Shown in pieces: positions 52,612 to 64,000 of a DNA stretch of 64,000 nt (positions within the stretch are counted from its first letter, which is position 1; each line of letters opens with the position of its first letter). This stretch comes from Spodoptera frugiperda (Eukaryota; Arthropoda; Insecta; Lepidoptera; Noctuidae), in assembly GCF_023101765.2 (NCBI RefSeq), contig NC_064237.1, positions 2,471,501-2,535,500 on the forward strand, given 5' to 3'. The notes beneath the pieces are model-generated. The model did no database searches. It worked only from the letters and a program-made list of their open reading frames with translations, and was not told the origin of the DNA. The translations under genes were made by a program, and so were the position numbers.

Positions 52612-55600
52612 GAATGGAAAATATTTATGGTAGACGCGGTCCGCTAGGCCTGATTTATTTTTACGCTCGTACAGCTCATTATATTGAATAATTATGATAA
52701 TTGTGGATTATCCGACGGTTTTTACATAACCGACAGATCAGAAAATATGAACTAGATAGAATAGAGTAGCTTTTACTTAGCGGAACTGTTGCTATTTTAA
52801 ACTATTCAAAAATAACTTGATTAACTGCGTATTTTCACTGTTAAAAAAACAAATTAAATATTCATCAGATTACGGTGCAACTTATTGATTTTTACTCACG
52901 GTAGCCTAAAATCATGAGCACTATAGTCTTTTTAACCGAATACATGCTCATCAAAAAGAAACAATTCAAGTTAAACAGGCTGTATGTCATACATAAATAG
53001 AAGTACTTACATTGTTACTTGTAACGTAAACCTTATTAAATCAGCACGGCATTTGAATATGGAACATAAAACATGAACTGACGCAACCTACCAGTTAACG
53101 CATCCACCTAGTTAAATAAAGCCTACATGAATACTAATGACTATGCATACAAATATCTTCCTACAAAAAAAATATAGGTTAAGACATATTTACATAGTAA
53201 TGGTACGGTAAAATATATTTACTGGTTATTAATACCATTATTTTCTACTTTTGGCGGTATTTGGCGTAGTAGCGACATCTACCAATGCGTGTGAAATGTG
53301 CACGACGTTTCTAATGTCAGATATTACGAGTAGATGGCAGCACCGCACGCATATGATGGCTTACGTACTGATTCGTTCTACAATTTGAATTTATATCTCT
53401 ATAAAATAATATAATATGTCGTTTATAGGATCTATTGGGTTTTCAGTTATTTTATATGTCCTATTGTGAGATTATGACGGTTTGACGACTTTATTACCAG
53501 GCAAAGTGCAAATCTAGATAGTGTTTGGACTGATCATTCTATAGTTTTAGTAGAAAAATGTAACTAATTTAGGTGTAAATCTTGAGATAAAGCAAACTGC
53601 CAGCCTTAACGTGGCTGATACATCATGATATGGCGATACCAGTTCGCCAGACTAGACTACAGACTGGCCGTAACTAGTGCAGACACAGCACATAAAGCCA
53701 TCCCACCCATTCCTTCAAACTCCCAACTCTATTACTATGAGAATAAAGTTGAAAATGTATTACAGGACTTTGACAGGCGGGGTTGGCTTGACATGCTGTT
53801 ACAAGCCGGGGTTGACCTGCTCTAGGAAATATAGATGCGTCTCCGGGAACCGATGCAATGCGCGTACTGTAGGTACTAGTTTGTACGGGAAACAGTTTTT
53901 ACTTAATGTCTAGTGTATCAATTTATAGTTCCGTTTATTAATGCATCGATTTATTTTACTTGCATTGATTATATTGAACAATAGGTGTGTTAATGTAAAC
54001 ATAGAGGCCTTTTTAATCTGTTTTTTTTATATATATTTGGAGTTTTTATCTTGGATATGACAACCCCATTATATTAAGTCACTGTCACCTGTGCCTTTAA
54101 GGATTAGTGTTTATTTGGTTACCTAAGGTCTTTGAGGTCTGTTTGCTCAATTACGGTAGATATATAATGTTGACTGGTTTGATACAAGCCAATTCTTTAT
54201 TGGGCAAAAAGATCTGACGCTACATTTATAGCGCTACATTGAACAAACAAACAGTAGCCCTCATTTCGATTTCAATTAATATTCCAATTGCGAAAGCAAA
54301 TCTGTTCATCTTTTTGTGCCTTAGGTACTTAAGGTCTAAAACTTAGCTATGCCAGTCTTGCATATAAGCACACTTTGTCACTGTCAACTTGAACACAAAC
54401 AACTAAGCATTTCTCAAATAACTTCGATCAAATGGAAAAGCCGATAGTTGCGATATTTTCTTCTTACGTGAAATTATTCAAAGGATAAATAGCAAGTTGC
54501 CGATGCTGGTCGACTTTCGCTACGAATGCCAATAAACATATTTGTTGAACAAGTGCATTCAATACTTGTTCAGAGACATCTAATGATAGTAAAACGTTTC
54601 TAATTGAAAATGCTTATTAGAATACTAATTATAACTATCATTAAGGGTAAAATGAGTCTTTATAGCATAGGTAAGTACTTAGGTATGCATTATGCAGTTT
54701 GAAATAAAGTATTTCTCATTTAATAGGTGCTGTTTTAGTATTCAACGCAGAGGAAAATAAATTGGTATCATGAAAATCATGATTAAGTACTTGTGTATAC
54801 ATAATATATTGTGTAGTATTTAAATTATTGTTATCGAAATGTTATTTTGCGTCAATAACTAAATTATGTGTTACATAACTAAACAAAGTTAAGTTAAAAT
54901 GTAACCAATAGGTTATTTAACCACTAGATTACCAATTAAAATGAATGTTAGCAAACTTTCCTAAATTCAATAATATGCATGTTGCAACTCAGAATCTAGT
55001 TAAAACCAGATCTCCTAACTAAAGTCATTCAACCGTAGCTTAGCAAAGTAAGATCTCCACATACAATCTTCGAAGTAACCGGCAATCGATTAGCACCTTC
55101 ACAAATAATATCGATTACATTATCGATTGCCCCATCATCCATTTCACGTTCAGTGGAGCGCGAATTGATTAGCTTCCACACACGAACGGCGATGGAACAT
55201 GTAACAGTGGGTGTGGTCGAATACTGGTAGCGGTTTGTGAAAGTTGAGTAAGAGCTTTTCCTTTATCGATTAATGAATACATTTCCCTTGAAGAAGCCAT
55301 TGTACTGTGAATCACATGCGTTTGCCATGCAGCTGTTATATCGCCATGGTCTGTTGTGTATTGATTTGAACGGTACAGAGAGTAACTTGTAGTTATGTTG
55401 CGTGATGCAATGTTTTTAACAAATTCACGCATTGTTATGGTGAACTGCTGTATGTTGCTTAACTATGGTGAAGTGACCGAAGTAGTGGTCTCAGATGAAG
55501 AGAATATCTGGGAGTAACAGAAGTTATACAATTCTATTTGTCTTATACAGACAATGCTTATGTTTATTACGAAAATTATTCTCGTAAAAACTGGTATTCA

Positions 55601-56530
55601 AAACATATTTTTGCTATAACTATCGTGAGGTATACTAAATTAACTATAACATAAAAATGGTTAACAGATCACAGAGAACCTACGTCTAAACGTCTAAACA
55701 TCCGTTAGAAATATCTGTGAATAAATCTATCACCAAGTCAAAGTGACACATATAATAGAAAATATCTAATTAAACAACGAACATGACCTACAATATTTAT
55801 TTATCGTGTACTTAGCGCATCTGCGACAAAATGTAACACGACTGAATTGGAAGTTCACTAGTAACTGAAGAAACTAGGAGACAAATACTACCTTCTTCAG
55901 TGAGTTGGGTTACCTTTGAATTAGGTTACATACTCGGCATAGGTAGCAAAAGTTTTAACACAATAGACACCTATATATATGATACACCACATCACACATC
56001 AACAGCCTATTGTGTGGTCACTGCTGACCAAAAGCCACTTCTCACACGGAAAATTAGAAATTATAAGCCCAGGTTTCCCCGCGATATTTTCAGTGGTGTC
56101 TAAATAATCTTATGGTATGTAATTTTATTACGAACTTTAAGATTCGTTAAATATGTTCGGCTATTTAGAATTAAGCAGAAGTATAAATCTTATACCTATC
56201 GACAAGGAGAGAGAAACTTTAGGTTGCAACGAAAAACATGTAAAAAACTGTATGTTACTATTTTTTTCATAACATTATTTCTAGACCACCTCAACAAATA
56301 ATACGCAATCAGATTTAATGAATAAACCATGAATACAAATACTGCAAAAAACAATAACAGCGAATGATATAATTTGCTACAAAATTATAATTTGACACTT
56401 AATCAATCAAGTCCGCTTTTTGTCTATAGGTAGTTTAAAAACAAGATCATTAATTAACCGATTATATAATTTAGCAACAACAACTTGAATAAGTCGAAAT
56501 ATAACAAAGAACTAAGGAATAATGTGAACT
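50950..56530. other. AT-rich DNA, no recognised gene
   Basis: GC-rich patches at 51110-51190 and 52440-52510 could be promoter sequence. All ORFs are under ~90 codons without motifs. No myosin motor motif (GESGAGKT or similar) appears on either strand among the open frames. Confidence 0.4.
52609..52611 (-). promoter_or_regulatory. possible start codon directly followed by a donor site
   Basis: The minus strand reads CATTCATG/GTAAGAAT. The ATG immediately precedes a strong donor in phase 0, which matches the phase-0 acceptor of exon 50946. A first exon ending in ATG would start a motor-less protein with M-VQPKPTTNG. The GC-rich patch at 52440-52500 lies just inside the intron. Confidence 0.3.
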
Positions 56531-56569
56531 TTATTGAGAACATTATTGAAGAGTAACCTATGGAGTTTC

Positions 56570-56755
56570 TTGCTCATTCTTCTCCATAGGAATCTACACT
56601 TTGGAACGAGCAAATAGCTTCACTAGAGGACTGACCGACAGACAAACATTTTGTTATTTTTTGATATTGTATATTTGCTTTGATGTTCAAAAGCGCCTTT
56701 CCGTTCTATTTGAAATAAACAATTTTGACTTTGACTTTGAAAGTATATTTCGTCT
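56570..56755 (+). mobile_element. 3' tail of a non-LTR retrotransposon
   Basis: TTCTTCTCCATAGGAATCTACAC is followed by TTCAAAAGCGCCTTTCC and TTTGAAATAAACAATTTTGACTTTGACTTTGA. An AATAAA-like signal followed by short TTTGAC repeats is the usual 3' end of several insect LINE families. A related head is at 31728. Confidence 0.55.
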
Positions 56756-57039
56756 ATTAGATACTAATGTAGTACATAGATACATACATAATGTACCTAC
56801 GTAGCACCTAGTACTAATCCGGAAGTGCTCCGCAGGTTTTTCTGCAAACATCGTCCTAACCAGTTACTGAATGTTAGTTCTACCTTCACTTTTCCAATAG
56901 GTATGTGTAATAAATAAAACCTTTCCTTGCTTATTAATGCTTTCCTCTAACTAAACGTTGATACCTATATCGTTTATAATCTAGACCAGTTTTCAGAGAA
57001 ATTATGAGGCATACGTAGTAGAACCTAATCTAGACACAC

Positions 57040-57570
57040 GGCAGTGTGTCCGCCAAGTTCGAGCAAAAAAACCGACACACCGGCCGTGGGTTATATTACA
57101 CGAACCATTTCGGGCCAAGTTCGACCCACCTATAACTCAAGATCTATTTTATCTACGCATATGAAATTTCTAGTATCTATCGAGATCTACTTACTTATCT
57201 AAAATACAAAATTTCATTAATGTACCTATTGTAGATCTTGAGATATTGATATCAGAAAATCGCTATTTTTACTATACACTCACTGACTGACTCACTCACT
57301 CATCAAAATCCTAGACCACTTCCAATAGTCGTATTGACTTGAAATTTGGCATGGAGGTAGGTCTTTAGGTCAAGGTAAAGGAAAAAATCTGAAAATGGCC
57401 AAGTGTGAGTCGGTTTTAAAAATAATGAAGGTGTAAATTCATACCCCTAAGGAACTAAAACTAAAAAATTACCTATATCTTCCAATGTTCGTACCGACCT
57501 AAAATTCGTTACAAGGTTTGTATTTAGTCAAAGTAAAGTAAAATAAGAAAAAAAGACCTTACAAAAATAA
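57040..57570 (+). repeat. dispersed moth repeat (AAGTTCGAGCAAAAAAACCGAC family)
   Basis: GGCCAAGTTCGACCC, CTCAAGATCTATTTTATCTACG, a CACTCACTGACTGACTCACTCACTC microsatellite, GACTTGAAATTTGGCATGGAGGTAGG and AAGTGTGAGTCGGTTTTAAAA follow in order. This long block has no coding frame and typical high-copy phrases. Confidence 0.5.
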
Positions 57571-57899
57571 ATGAAATCCCACCAAAACATAAATGTGAAA
57601 GATGCCAAGTCGATAATATTGGAATATAAAAGAAGTGAGATCTAAATAAGTACCAAGTTTACACAGACCTTTAAATGAATAAGCAAGTTTTAATAGAAAA
57701 TTATATACTTGAATTGCGTTTAGTAATAGTGTGTGAAAAGGTTATATCATTTTTAACTGAGGTCTGTGTATGGAAGTACTTATTTAGATTCACTTCTTTT
57801 ATAGGCGAAGCATTCCAATATTATCGAACTTGGCATCCTTTCACATTTATGTTTTGGGTGGGATATGTTTTTATGGGTTCTAGAAAATGTAGTTTTGTA

Positions 57900-58012
57900 T
57901 AAATGTCGAAAAGTACAGCAGTACTTTGCCCGACGCGGGAATCGAATCCAAGACCTTTGTCCGGTAGTCGCACTTGCGAACACTCGACCAATGAGACAGT
58001 CATGGATTTTCA
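57900..58012 (-). mobile_element. tRNA-derived SINE, minus strand
   Basis: The minus strand starts near GTCTCATTGGTCGAGTGTTCGC. It has B box GGATTCGATTCC (57938-57949) and then CGGGCAAAGTACTGCTG. Closest relatives in the window are 42001-42211 and 31430-31545. Confidence 0.75.
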
Positions 58013-58539
58013 TTCAGTATTTTTTTAATATGACAAGGGTTTTATATTTTAAAGGCATCGGAAGCTAATTACTGTCAATCACCTTAAATCATCTTCAATT
58101 TCGTATTTACGAAAAGCAAGTCACACAAATATAATATATATTATACGTATAATTATAGTAAACATTTATTTGATTGCTCAAAGTTAACAATTAAAAACAG
58201 CAAGGTCATATCCCATTGTGTTGTATCAAACGAACACAGAGTACATTCCAACGCCGATTTATTCTAAAGCTGATGACAATATGTCAAGGACAAACTGCAC
58301 CACAGAATATACATTATGTATTTGTTAACAATTAGTTTTAGGATAACAAACGTTTTAGGTGTTACGGGGGTTTAAGGACATTATCAAACTACAGAATTCA
58401 GTTATAAGAGTAGTTAGTTACTTAAGTCGTAAGTTATAATAACAATACAATAACTAAATTAAAACCACATTTATGTTGAACGAGAGGGTGCAGACGCAAG
58501 GTATACAAAAGACAGATTGGGTCCAGTAGAGCTGCTGCC

Positions 58540-58690
58540 CGATCCGGAGCTACGGATAACGTAACAGTTACCGGGGCTCCGGCTCAAAGCAGGAGAAGGA
58601 ACGGGTATGATTTTTAGTCAGTCAGAGTGTGACACTCCCTGTCGCTTCACCAAAGGCGGGAGAAGAACCAGGACAATTTCCCCCCTCAAA
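58540..58690 (+). mobile_element. short non-LTR-tail-like repeat
   Basis: CCGGGGCTCCGGCTCAAAGCAGGAG, TTTTTAGTCAGTCAGAGTGTGACACTCC and CAAAGGCGGGAGAAG, then a C-rich and A-rich end. Same family as 19052-19190. Confidence 0.65.
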
Positions 58691-59119
58691 AATAATGGGT
58701 ATACAGAAATAGAGAATGCGAAAGTAAATGAATTACTTTCATTATAATTTACATAAATACAATACAATATTATTTTGAGCAAATTACAATCAAAGAAAGA
58801 CTAAAGTTAACTAGAAACAGAAGATTTAATAAATGATGCCCAACGCAGTACCAAGCACCGAAGGTCAATGTTTGTTTGCGTAAACCACCATTCATGTCAA
58901 GTAATTGATAAAAACCATAGTTGATAGTTAGCTACGGTGAAACCTATGCATTGTATTTGTATAGGAACCTTTGCAGAAGGTTGTAAAAAATGAAGCTCAA
59001 GGGAATACCTTCAACTGTGTTTATCTGAGTGTTAGTAGTTTTAAAGCAATTATTTTACGGATAGAAAAGGTCTTATGGACTAGTTGAAAGTTACGAAATT
59101 CTTAGTACAGATGGGCAAA

Positions 59120-59380
59120 CCATGCATCATAGGCCTTCTTGCTTAGGAATGTGGCATAACAGGCGTTGAGGACCCCTTATAGGTGCCACTTACAGGGGCT
59201 TATGTGACCACACCAGAGCCTTTAGCCAAATGGCATTTAGCGCATGTCTACTTGTAGAATAGAAAACTAAATTGTACAGATTACCACAAATTTTGACACT
59301 TGTAGTAAAATCCCCATACTGAGTTTTCTAGCTCTGTCGAGCTAAAGAGACATTTGGCTAGAGGCACAGTAGTTATAGTG
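59120..59380. repeat. dispersed repeat with inverted TAGCCAAATG arms
   Basis: GAGCCTTTAGCCAAATG (59217-59233) is answered by CATTTGGCTAGAGGCAC (~59350-59366). The sequence between is non-coding. Confidence 0.45.
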
Positions 59381-61280
59381 AATTGAGAGTCTTCCTTAAG
59401 TCATTTTCTCCATAAAGCAGCAACTTTTCAAGGTTTCGTCATCATAAAAGGCAATTAGACTTTTACATTTCGCCCTTTCTTTTCACAGTTTCTATAAACA
59501 CTTATCTCCCAAATTATCTCTCTTTTATTTTCCCAATTACAGTGTGAGTTATAAAGCTATATTTTTGGTGTTAAAATGTACGTTACGATTGTCGTAAACA
59601 TATAGAATTAGTTGTAAGTGTGTGATTCTGTAATATCTCTATTATGGACCGAAATAGCCTTTTGCTTTCTCTGCGCACCTGTTATCATGCCGAGATCAGA
59701 GACTCACCGTGAAATATGAGTGAGCATAGCATCACGATTGCTATACGAAATGATTCTAGAATCTTCTACGAGTTTAGTACAAATATTACCAATTGAAATA
59801 TAAGGTATATATGGATTTATTAGATAGACTGAGGACATTCGTCAACGATCGATGATGAGTATTAAGGACGGTAAATGACTGATTAGTTTTTATATTTCAA
59901 GCAATAGATATTATTATGAAAAATACTTAGGGCTACAAATATCCTTTTGTTCGTGTATTTTGACTATAAACGGTAATTTCTAAAAGCAAATACGCAAAGG
60001 TGTATTTTCGGCGCACATAATGCATACGCCGTTAACGGCTCAAAGTGAGAAATATCGACATTTGCACTAAGCCCTATGTTGTAGACGCACCTTTATATCC
60101 ATTGTGTGAATATACAGCTTAAGTATTGATGCTGTTTATAAAATAGATACTTGCACTAACAGTGAGGAGCAGTGCAGTCAAGGCGAGCAAGCTGTTACGA
60201 GATGAAAGGTCGTTACGAACATTTTCTTATACAAAAGACTTACAGTTTATTAAAAACTGCACTTCTGTGTGAAAATATCAAACTAATAAAAAATGACATA
60301 TTAATAATAGAACTTCCGACTTCCTTAATGAAATAAGATTCGATGTATGTTTTCCGTTGTCGATGCAATAAGTCTATTTGTCAATGTGTCACAGGTTGCC
60401 GCCATGTTTTTAATATTTAGTCGGTGACAGTTGTGTGAAAGGAGAATAAAAATAAAGAACTTTAATATGTTACAGTGGGATTTTGTTTGAATCTCTGTCT
60501 TAATAAGCTCTACTATGTACCTATTTAGGAAAAGTTTTGTTGTAATAAAACAGTTATTGAACGAAAACTTTGATCTTTTAAACTTTTATTTTAACTCTTT
60601 ACTTCTACAACTATGACACCACAGACATATTGGGCAGAGAGAAAGATGCAACCACAGATAATATATTTTAAATGTCAATTGACGTTTAAGTAACATGCGG
60701 GTATTTCAAATATTCGAACATCTTCCTTTTGCAATTATCCTGCTAATTATAGGAAAATTGGGCGACGATTCAACAAAAACAAATTAAAATTCTCAAAATT
60801 TGTTAAATCAAACCGGATAAGTAGCAAAAACCTTTCGATAATTATGTTATTACAAAAAAATAATTAGTGCTATTATCTAAAAACAGCTAGATTACATAAC
60901 AGCACCTTGAACTTTAACCGACAGGCGGAGTTTACAAGTTGCAAGATGGATGACAATCTACGACAGTTTAGAGCAATTTGCTGTAATGTAAGACTTCCTT
61001 CAGTCATCGACTTTAAATGCTGTAATCAGCTTATATCTACAACATTATTAATTAATCCTGTACCTACAATATAATACTTGTCTTGGTAGTCTTGGTTACA
61101 TAAATACGGTTTATAGTTTACGGTTTATAGTTTATGAAAGAGGTTTTGTTATTTGGTTTAAAACTGTAATGAAATATTCTTAGCATAGAGTCCTGCATTA
61201 TGCATCCCCATTATGATGGAGGACGTGTAAAATTGGTCGCAACTTCAGAGACCGGGTTTAACAATTGAAAATCCTATTTG
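59381..61280. other. AT-rich DNA, nothing recognised
   Basis: Only short frames are present; no repeat matched within the window. Confidence 0.35.
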
Positions 61281-61284
61281 CTTG

Positions 61285-61435
61285 ATCTTTTTTTTAAGTC
61301 ATCTAACGGCTTCTCCCCCTTGGGAAAGGCGAAAGGGAATGTCAGACTCTTACTGACTAAAAACCACCGCGTTCCTTCTGGTTTCAGCCAGAGTCCCGGT
61401 AACCCGCTAGGTCGTCCGCAGCCAGATCTTTACTT
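61285..61435 (-). mobile_element. short non-LTR-tail-like repeat, minus strand
   Basis: A T8 run (A tail on the minus strand) near 61290 is followed by CTTCTCCCCCTTGGGAAAGGCG, GTCAGACTCTTACTGACTAAAAACC and AGAGTCCCGGTAACCCGCTAGG. It is the inverse of the family at 19052-19190. Confidence 0.65.
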
Positions 61436-63550
61436 GATCTTGGGACTTCAATTCGAAACTCAGCAGTACCTAATTGTAAACTGACAACTGAACCAAAAGC
61501 CAACAAGATATTGTGGGTAATTTACCTAAATGTAAAACTATCGGAAACAAGACAAGAACTATTTAATTAGTTTCATTCAAAACCAGATTCGATTTAATTG
61601 AAGACAATTGCAATATAACTTCGCAGTCCATAATTCCATATGTCCGCAGATTACATGACGATGTTGCCCTAAGGTGGAATTAACACAAGATTGTGCGTTT
61701 ACAGCGTACGTGTGGAAAGCGAGAGAGAGGCCGCCGCGGCCGCGTCACGGTCTCTTTGCAACCACAATTAACTGATATTGACAATTATTCCTACGCAAGT
61801 GGTAATGCCTACACCCGAAACTCATTCATAAAAGTGAAACGTCACACTTCCCCAAATAGGTACAGAGCATAACGAACTCTTTGCTAGAGGAAATTAAATT
61901 AGTAATGGCTTGATTGTTATCTAACGCGGAATTATCTGGAACTTTGTTGTTTTGATGAAGGAGTGGCAGCACCGGTCTCATAAGTACACAGTGTACAAAG
62001 ACAACACATTATGTGACACAAAACACAAAATAGACAGAAAACGCCAACGAAATTATGTCAACCCATGTATTAATACATTAGGCGCCATATCGGACAACGC
62101 TGAGCGACGCTAGTGGAGGAATAACCCTTTAACAGTTTTTTGATGGCAATGAAAGCCTAATAATGTGCATAAAGCTTTTCAAATAAATAAATAAATAAAA
62201 TACAAGCCTAAGTAACGGACGCCGGTCTCCGATCATCTTTATCGCCGCAAGAAGGGTTCGTGGTTAACGGACAGGAAGCATGCATCGGCGCGTGCGCATC
62301 TACTGTGTATTAAGGTGCACCTGTCACGTGAACCACCCCAAAATACATTGAATCTGTATAATTTAAAAATAATGTTGTTTGTCTTTTAGCTTCGTAACTA
62401 TAAAAGGAAAGAATTTGAACTTTGTTCAACTCAAGTAAATGCAAAGCCTACGATTTCGTAAGTCAACAAAAACAATTGAATAACGCTGAATCATTGAAAT
62501 AACTATTAACTTTAAATGTTATTTAAGCAAAGTATTAAAGAACTGTATGTCTAACAAAAGTAACAAAGCAAATTACAGACACCATTATCCTGTGATTGTA
62601 CATTTAGAACTTCTAAGATAATTTTATAGAAAAAAGAACTGCAATTGACCGGAAGAATGAATGGATTGAATGGTGAACATAATCAAGAGGCTTCCTGTAC
62701 GAGATCGCTTAGATTAAGATGCATTACGAGTGATTGAAACCGCTGACCGACGGGAAACATCGCCATTATTATTTCATTTGCGGTGTTTTGTTATGCAACC
62801 CAAAAACTACGAATTTCAATAAGATGCTCTTATAATTTACGGTGACAATAGTAGATATTTAAAGATAAATCAACCAAAAATGTACTGTATTATTTCATAT
62901 AACCCATTGTGCTTTAAATATGTTCATTGTGAAGAAATTATTTGAATGAATTTCATTTAAAACAATGCTAACAATAAGATAGATAGAGTAAGTAAACAAA
63001 ATTATTCAGGTGCCTAAATAGCCCACAATAGAAGCATGAATAACATTTTTAACGCCATTTAAATATAATAATATCGATAAAAACTCAATTATCTTAAAGA
63101 CAATATAGCAGTAGGTAATCATAAAACAAAGGAAAGCTTTATCGATCATGCCGTTACATCGATTAAGAACGATAACGATCGAGATCGATTTACCTCTCGA
63201 TTCTCGATATGTGTGGCGAGTATTCGTGTCGCAGTGTTACAAATATTTTAATACATGGTCACGTAGGATCGGATCTCGCATGCCTGATGCCATGCAACCG
63301 ATTTCCATGAGATTGTTGGAAGAATCGATTCCAGTGAAGAATTTTTTAATACTTATAAATTATAATTTCATCTTCTGGGAATCAGCAGAGAATTTCGACG
63401 GTGATGATATCAATATTATTTTATGAAATGTGCGTATCATTATTGCTTAATAATCCATGCATCCGTTAACTGAGAGTAATATATTTTTTGCTTCACGCAG
63501 CAAGCAGCTTAATACAAAAAATGTGAGATAAAAGATTTTTAGACCTTTTT
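61436..63550. other. AT-rich DNA with two GC-rich patches
   Basis: GC-rich stretches lie at 61725-61755 (GAGGCCGCCGCGGCCGCGTCAC) and 62215-62335. Neither has an exon-like frame. An AAAT microsatellite is at 62180-62199. The 92-codon frame at 63148-63426 shows no domain. Confidence 0.35.
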
Positions 63551-63559
63551 TTCGAGAAA

Positions 63560-63705
63560 GTCTTCCAATGATTTCTACTGCCTTGGACTGGGAAGAGGGA
63601 GTGTCAGATTCTTACTAACTAAAAATCACCCCGTTTCATACTCCTACTTTCCGAGCCGGAGCCCCGGTAACCTGCTAGGCAGTCCGCAACTCCGGATCAC
63701 TTTGT
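63560..63705 (-). mobile_element. short non-LTR-tail-like repeat, minus strand
   Basis: After a T-rich start come GTGTCAGATTCTTACTAACTAAAAATCACCCCG, CTCCTACTTTCCGAGCCGGAGCCCCGG and TAACCTGCTAGGCAGTCCGCAACTCCGGATC. Same family as 61285-61435. Confidence 0.65.
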
Positions 63706-64000
63706 AGACCCGAAAATACACAGAAATATCTTTTCTTCAGTTGCAGCTTGCAATATATAGCTAAGTAGCAGATTCTAGGACCCATCGTAGCTTAATCAGT
63801 GTATAAATCAACCAGAGATCAATGAATTAGAGCCATAAAGTTGAACAATATTCTCGCACTATCAGTACTCAGCTCCTTTAGTAACACCACACATCTTACA
63901 GTTGGACGAAGCATTTTATTTTTCACCATAAAAAACACGTAATTATAAAAGATGATACAACTAAAAAGTGTTGATAGCAACATTCACACGGCATCGCTAA

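Noticed and set aside
6150..58010. tRNA genes at the B-box matches (6191, 21058, 25760, 31468, 42048, 57938)
   Set aside because: None folds into a full cloverleaf by eye. Each has the same extra downstream body, and one has target-site duplications, so they are SINEs.
63148..63426. 92-codon plus-strand ORF near the right edge
   Set aside because: No domain, no splice context and rich in CGAT repeats; likely chance.

Overview
The window reads as animal nuclear DNA, almost certainly a moth or butterfly. It is AT-rich, has short exons with GT-AG introns, and carries TTAGG-type telomere-like repeats, tRNA-derived SINEs with a conserved B box, a Helitron-like terminus, hAT-type MITEs and a DIRS retrotransposon. 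Nothing in it looks bacterial. Gene models were built by eye from splice sites, reading phase and family motifs, so boundaries are good where phases chain and weak at untranslated ends.

Layout. 1-0.35 kb: a small ORF with a C-terminal hydrophobic tail, possibly the last exon of a gene that starts before the window. 0.9-4.4 kb (+): a six-exon gene for a 364-residue protein with two RRMs, of the hnRNP R/Q - A1CF - RBM46 - DND1 group. Its first intron holds several MITEs. 4.4-7.15 kb: intergenic DNA with four diverged copies of a ~360-bp repeat and one SINE. 7.154-12.478 kb (-): a complete-looking DIRS element with inverted terminal repeats, an internal complementary region, a gag-like/RT/RNase H frame and a tyrosine recombinase frame. 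14.5-23.9 kb (+): a four-exon gene for a 432-residue four-pass membrane protein with a long soluble tail. 24-36 kb: repeat-rich DNA. It includes a 1.1-kb AAAATAAAAAT array, a Helitron-like 3' end and 1.6 kb of (TTAGGTTTGGG)n in two opposed blocks. A decayed, internally deleted non-LTR retrotransposon with an R1/TRAS-like gag abuts this array through its poly(A) tail. 37.1-52.6 kb (-): exons for the C-terminal MyTH4-FERM part of a myosin XV-like protein. 52.7-64 kb: no convincing coding sequence, only repeat fragments.

Main points of interest are: (1) the head-to-head telomere-like array with a non-LTR element inserted at its edge; (2) the DIRS element, whose internal complementary region preserves the joined sequence of both ends and whose tyrosine recombinase frame stays open for 1.8 kb inside the RT frame; (3) the myosin XV-like locus, where two candidate first exons splice in phase to the MyTH4 exons and would give motor-less proteins. 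No motor domain is visible in the window.

The three larger genes have no obvious functional link. One is a probable RNA regulator, one a membrane protein and one a cytoskeletal adaptor or motor tail.
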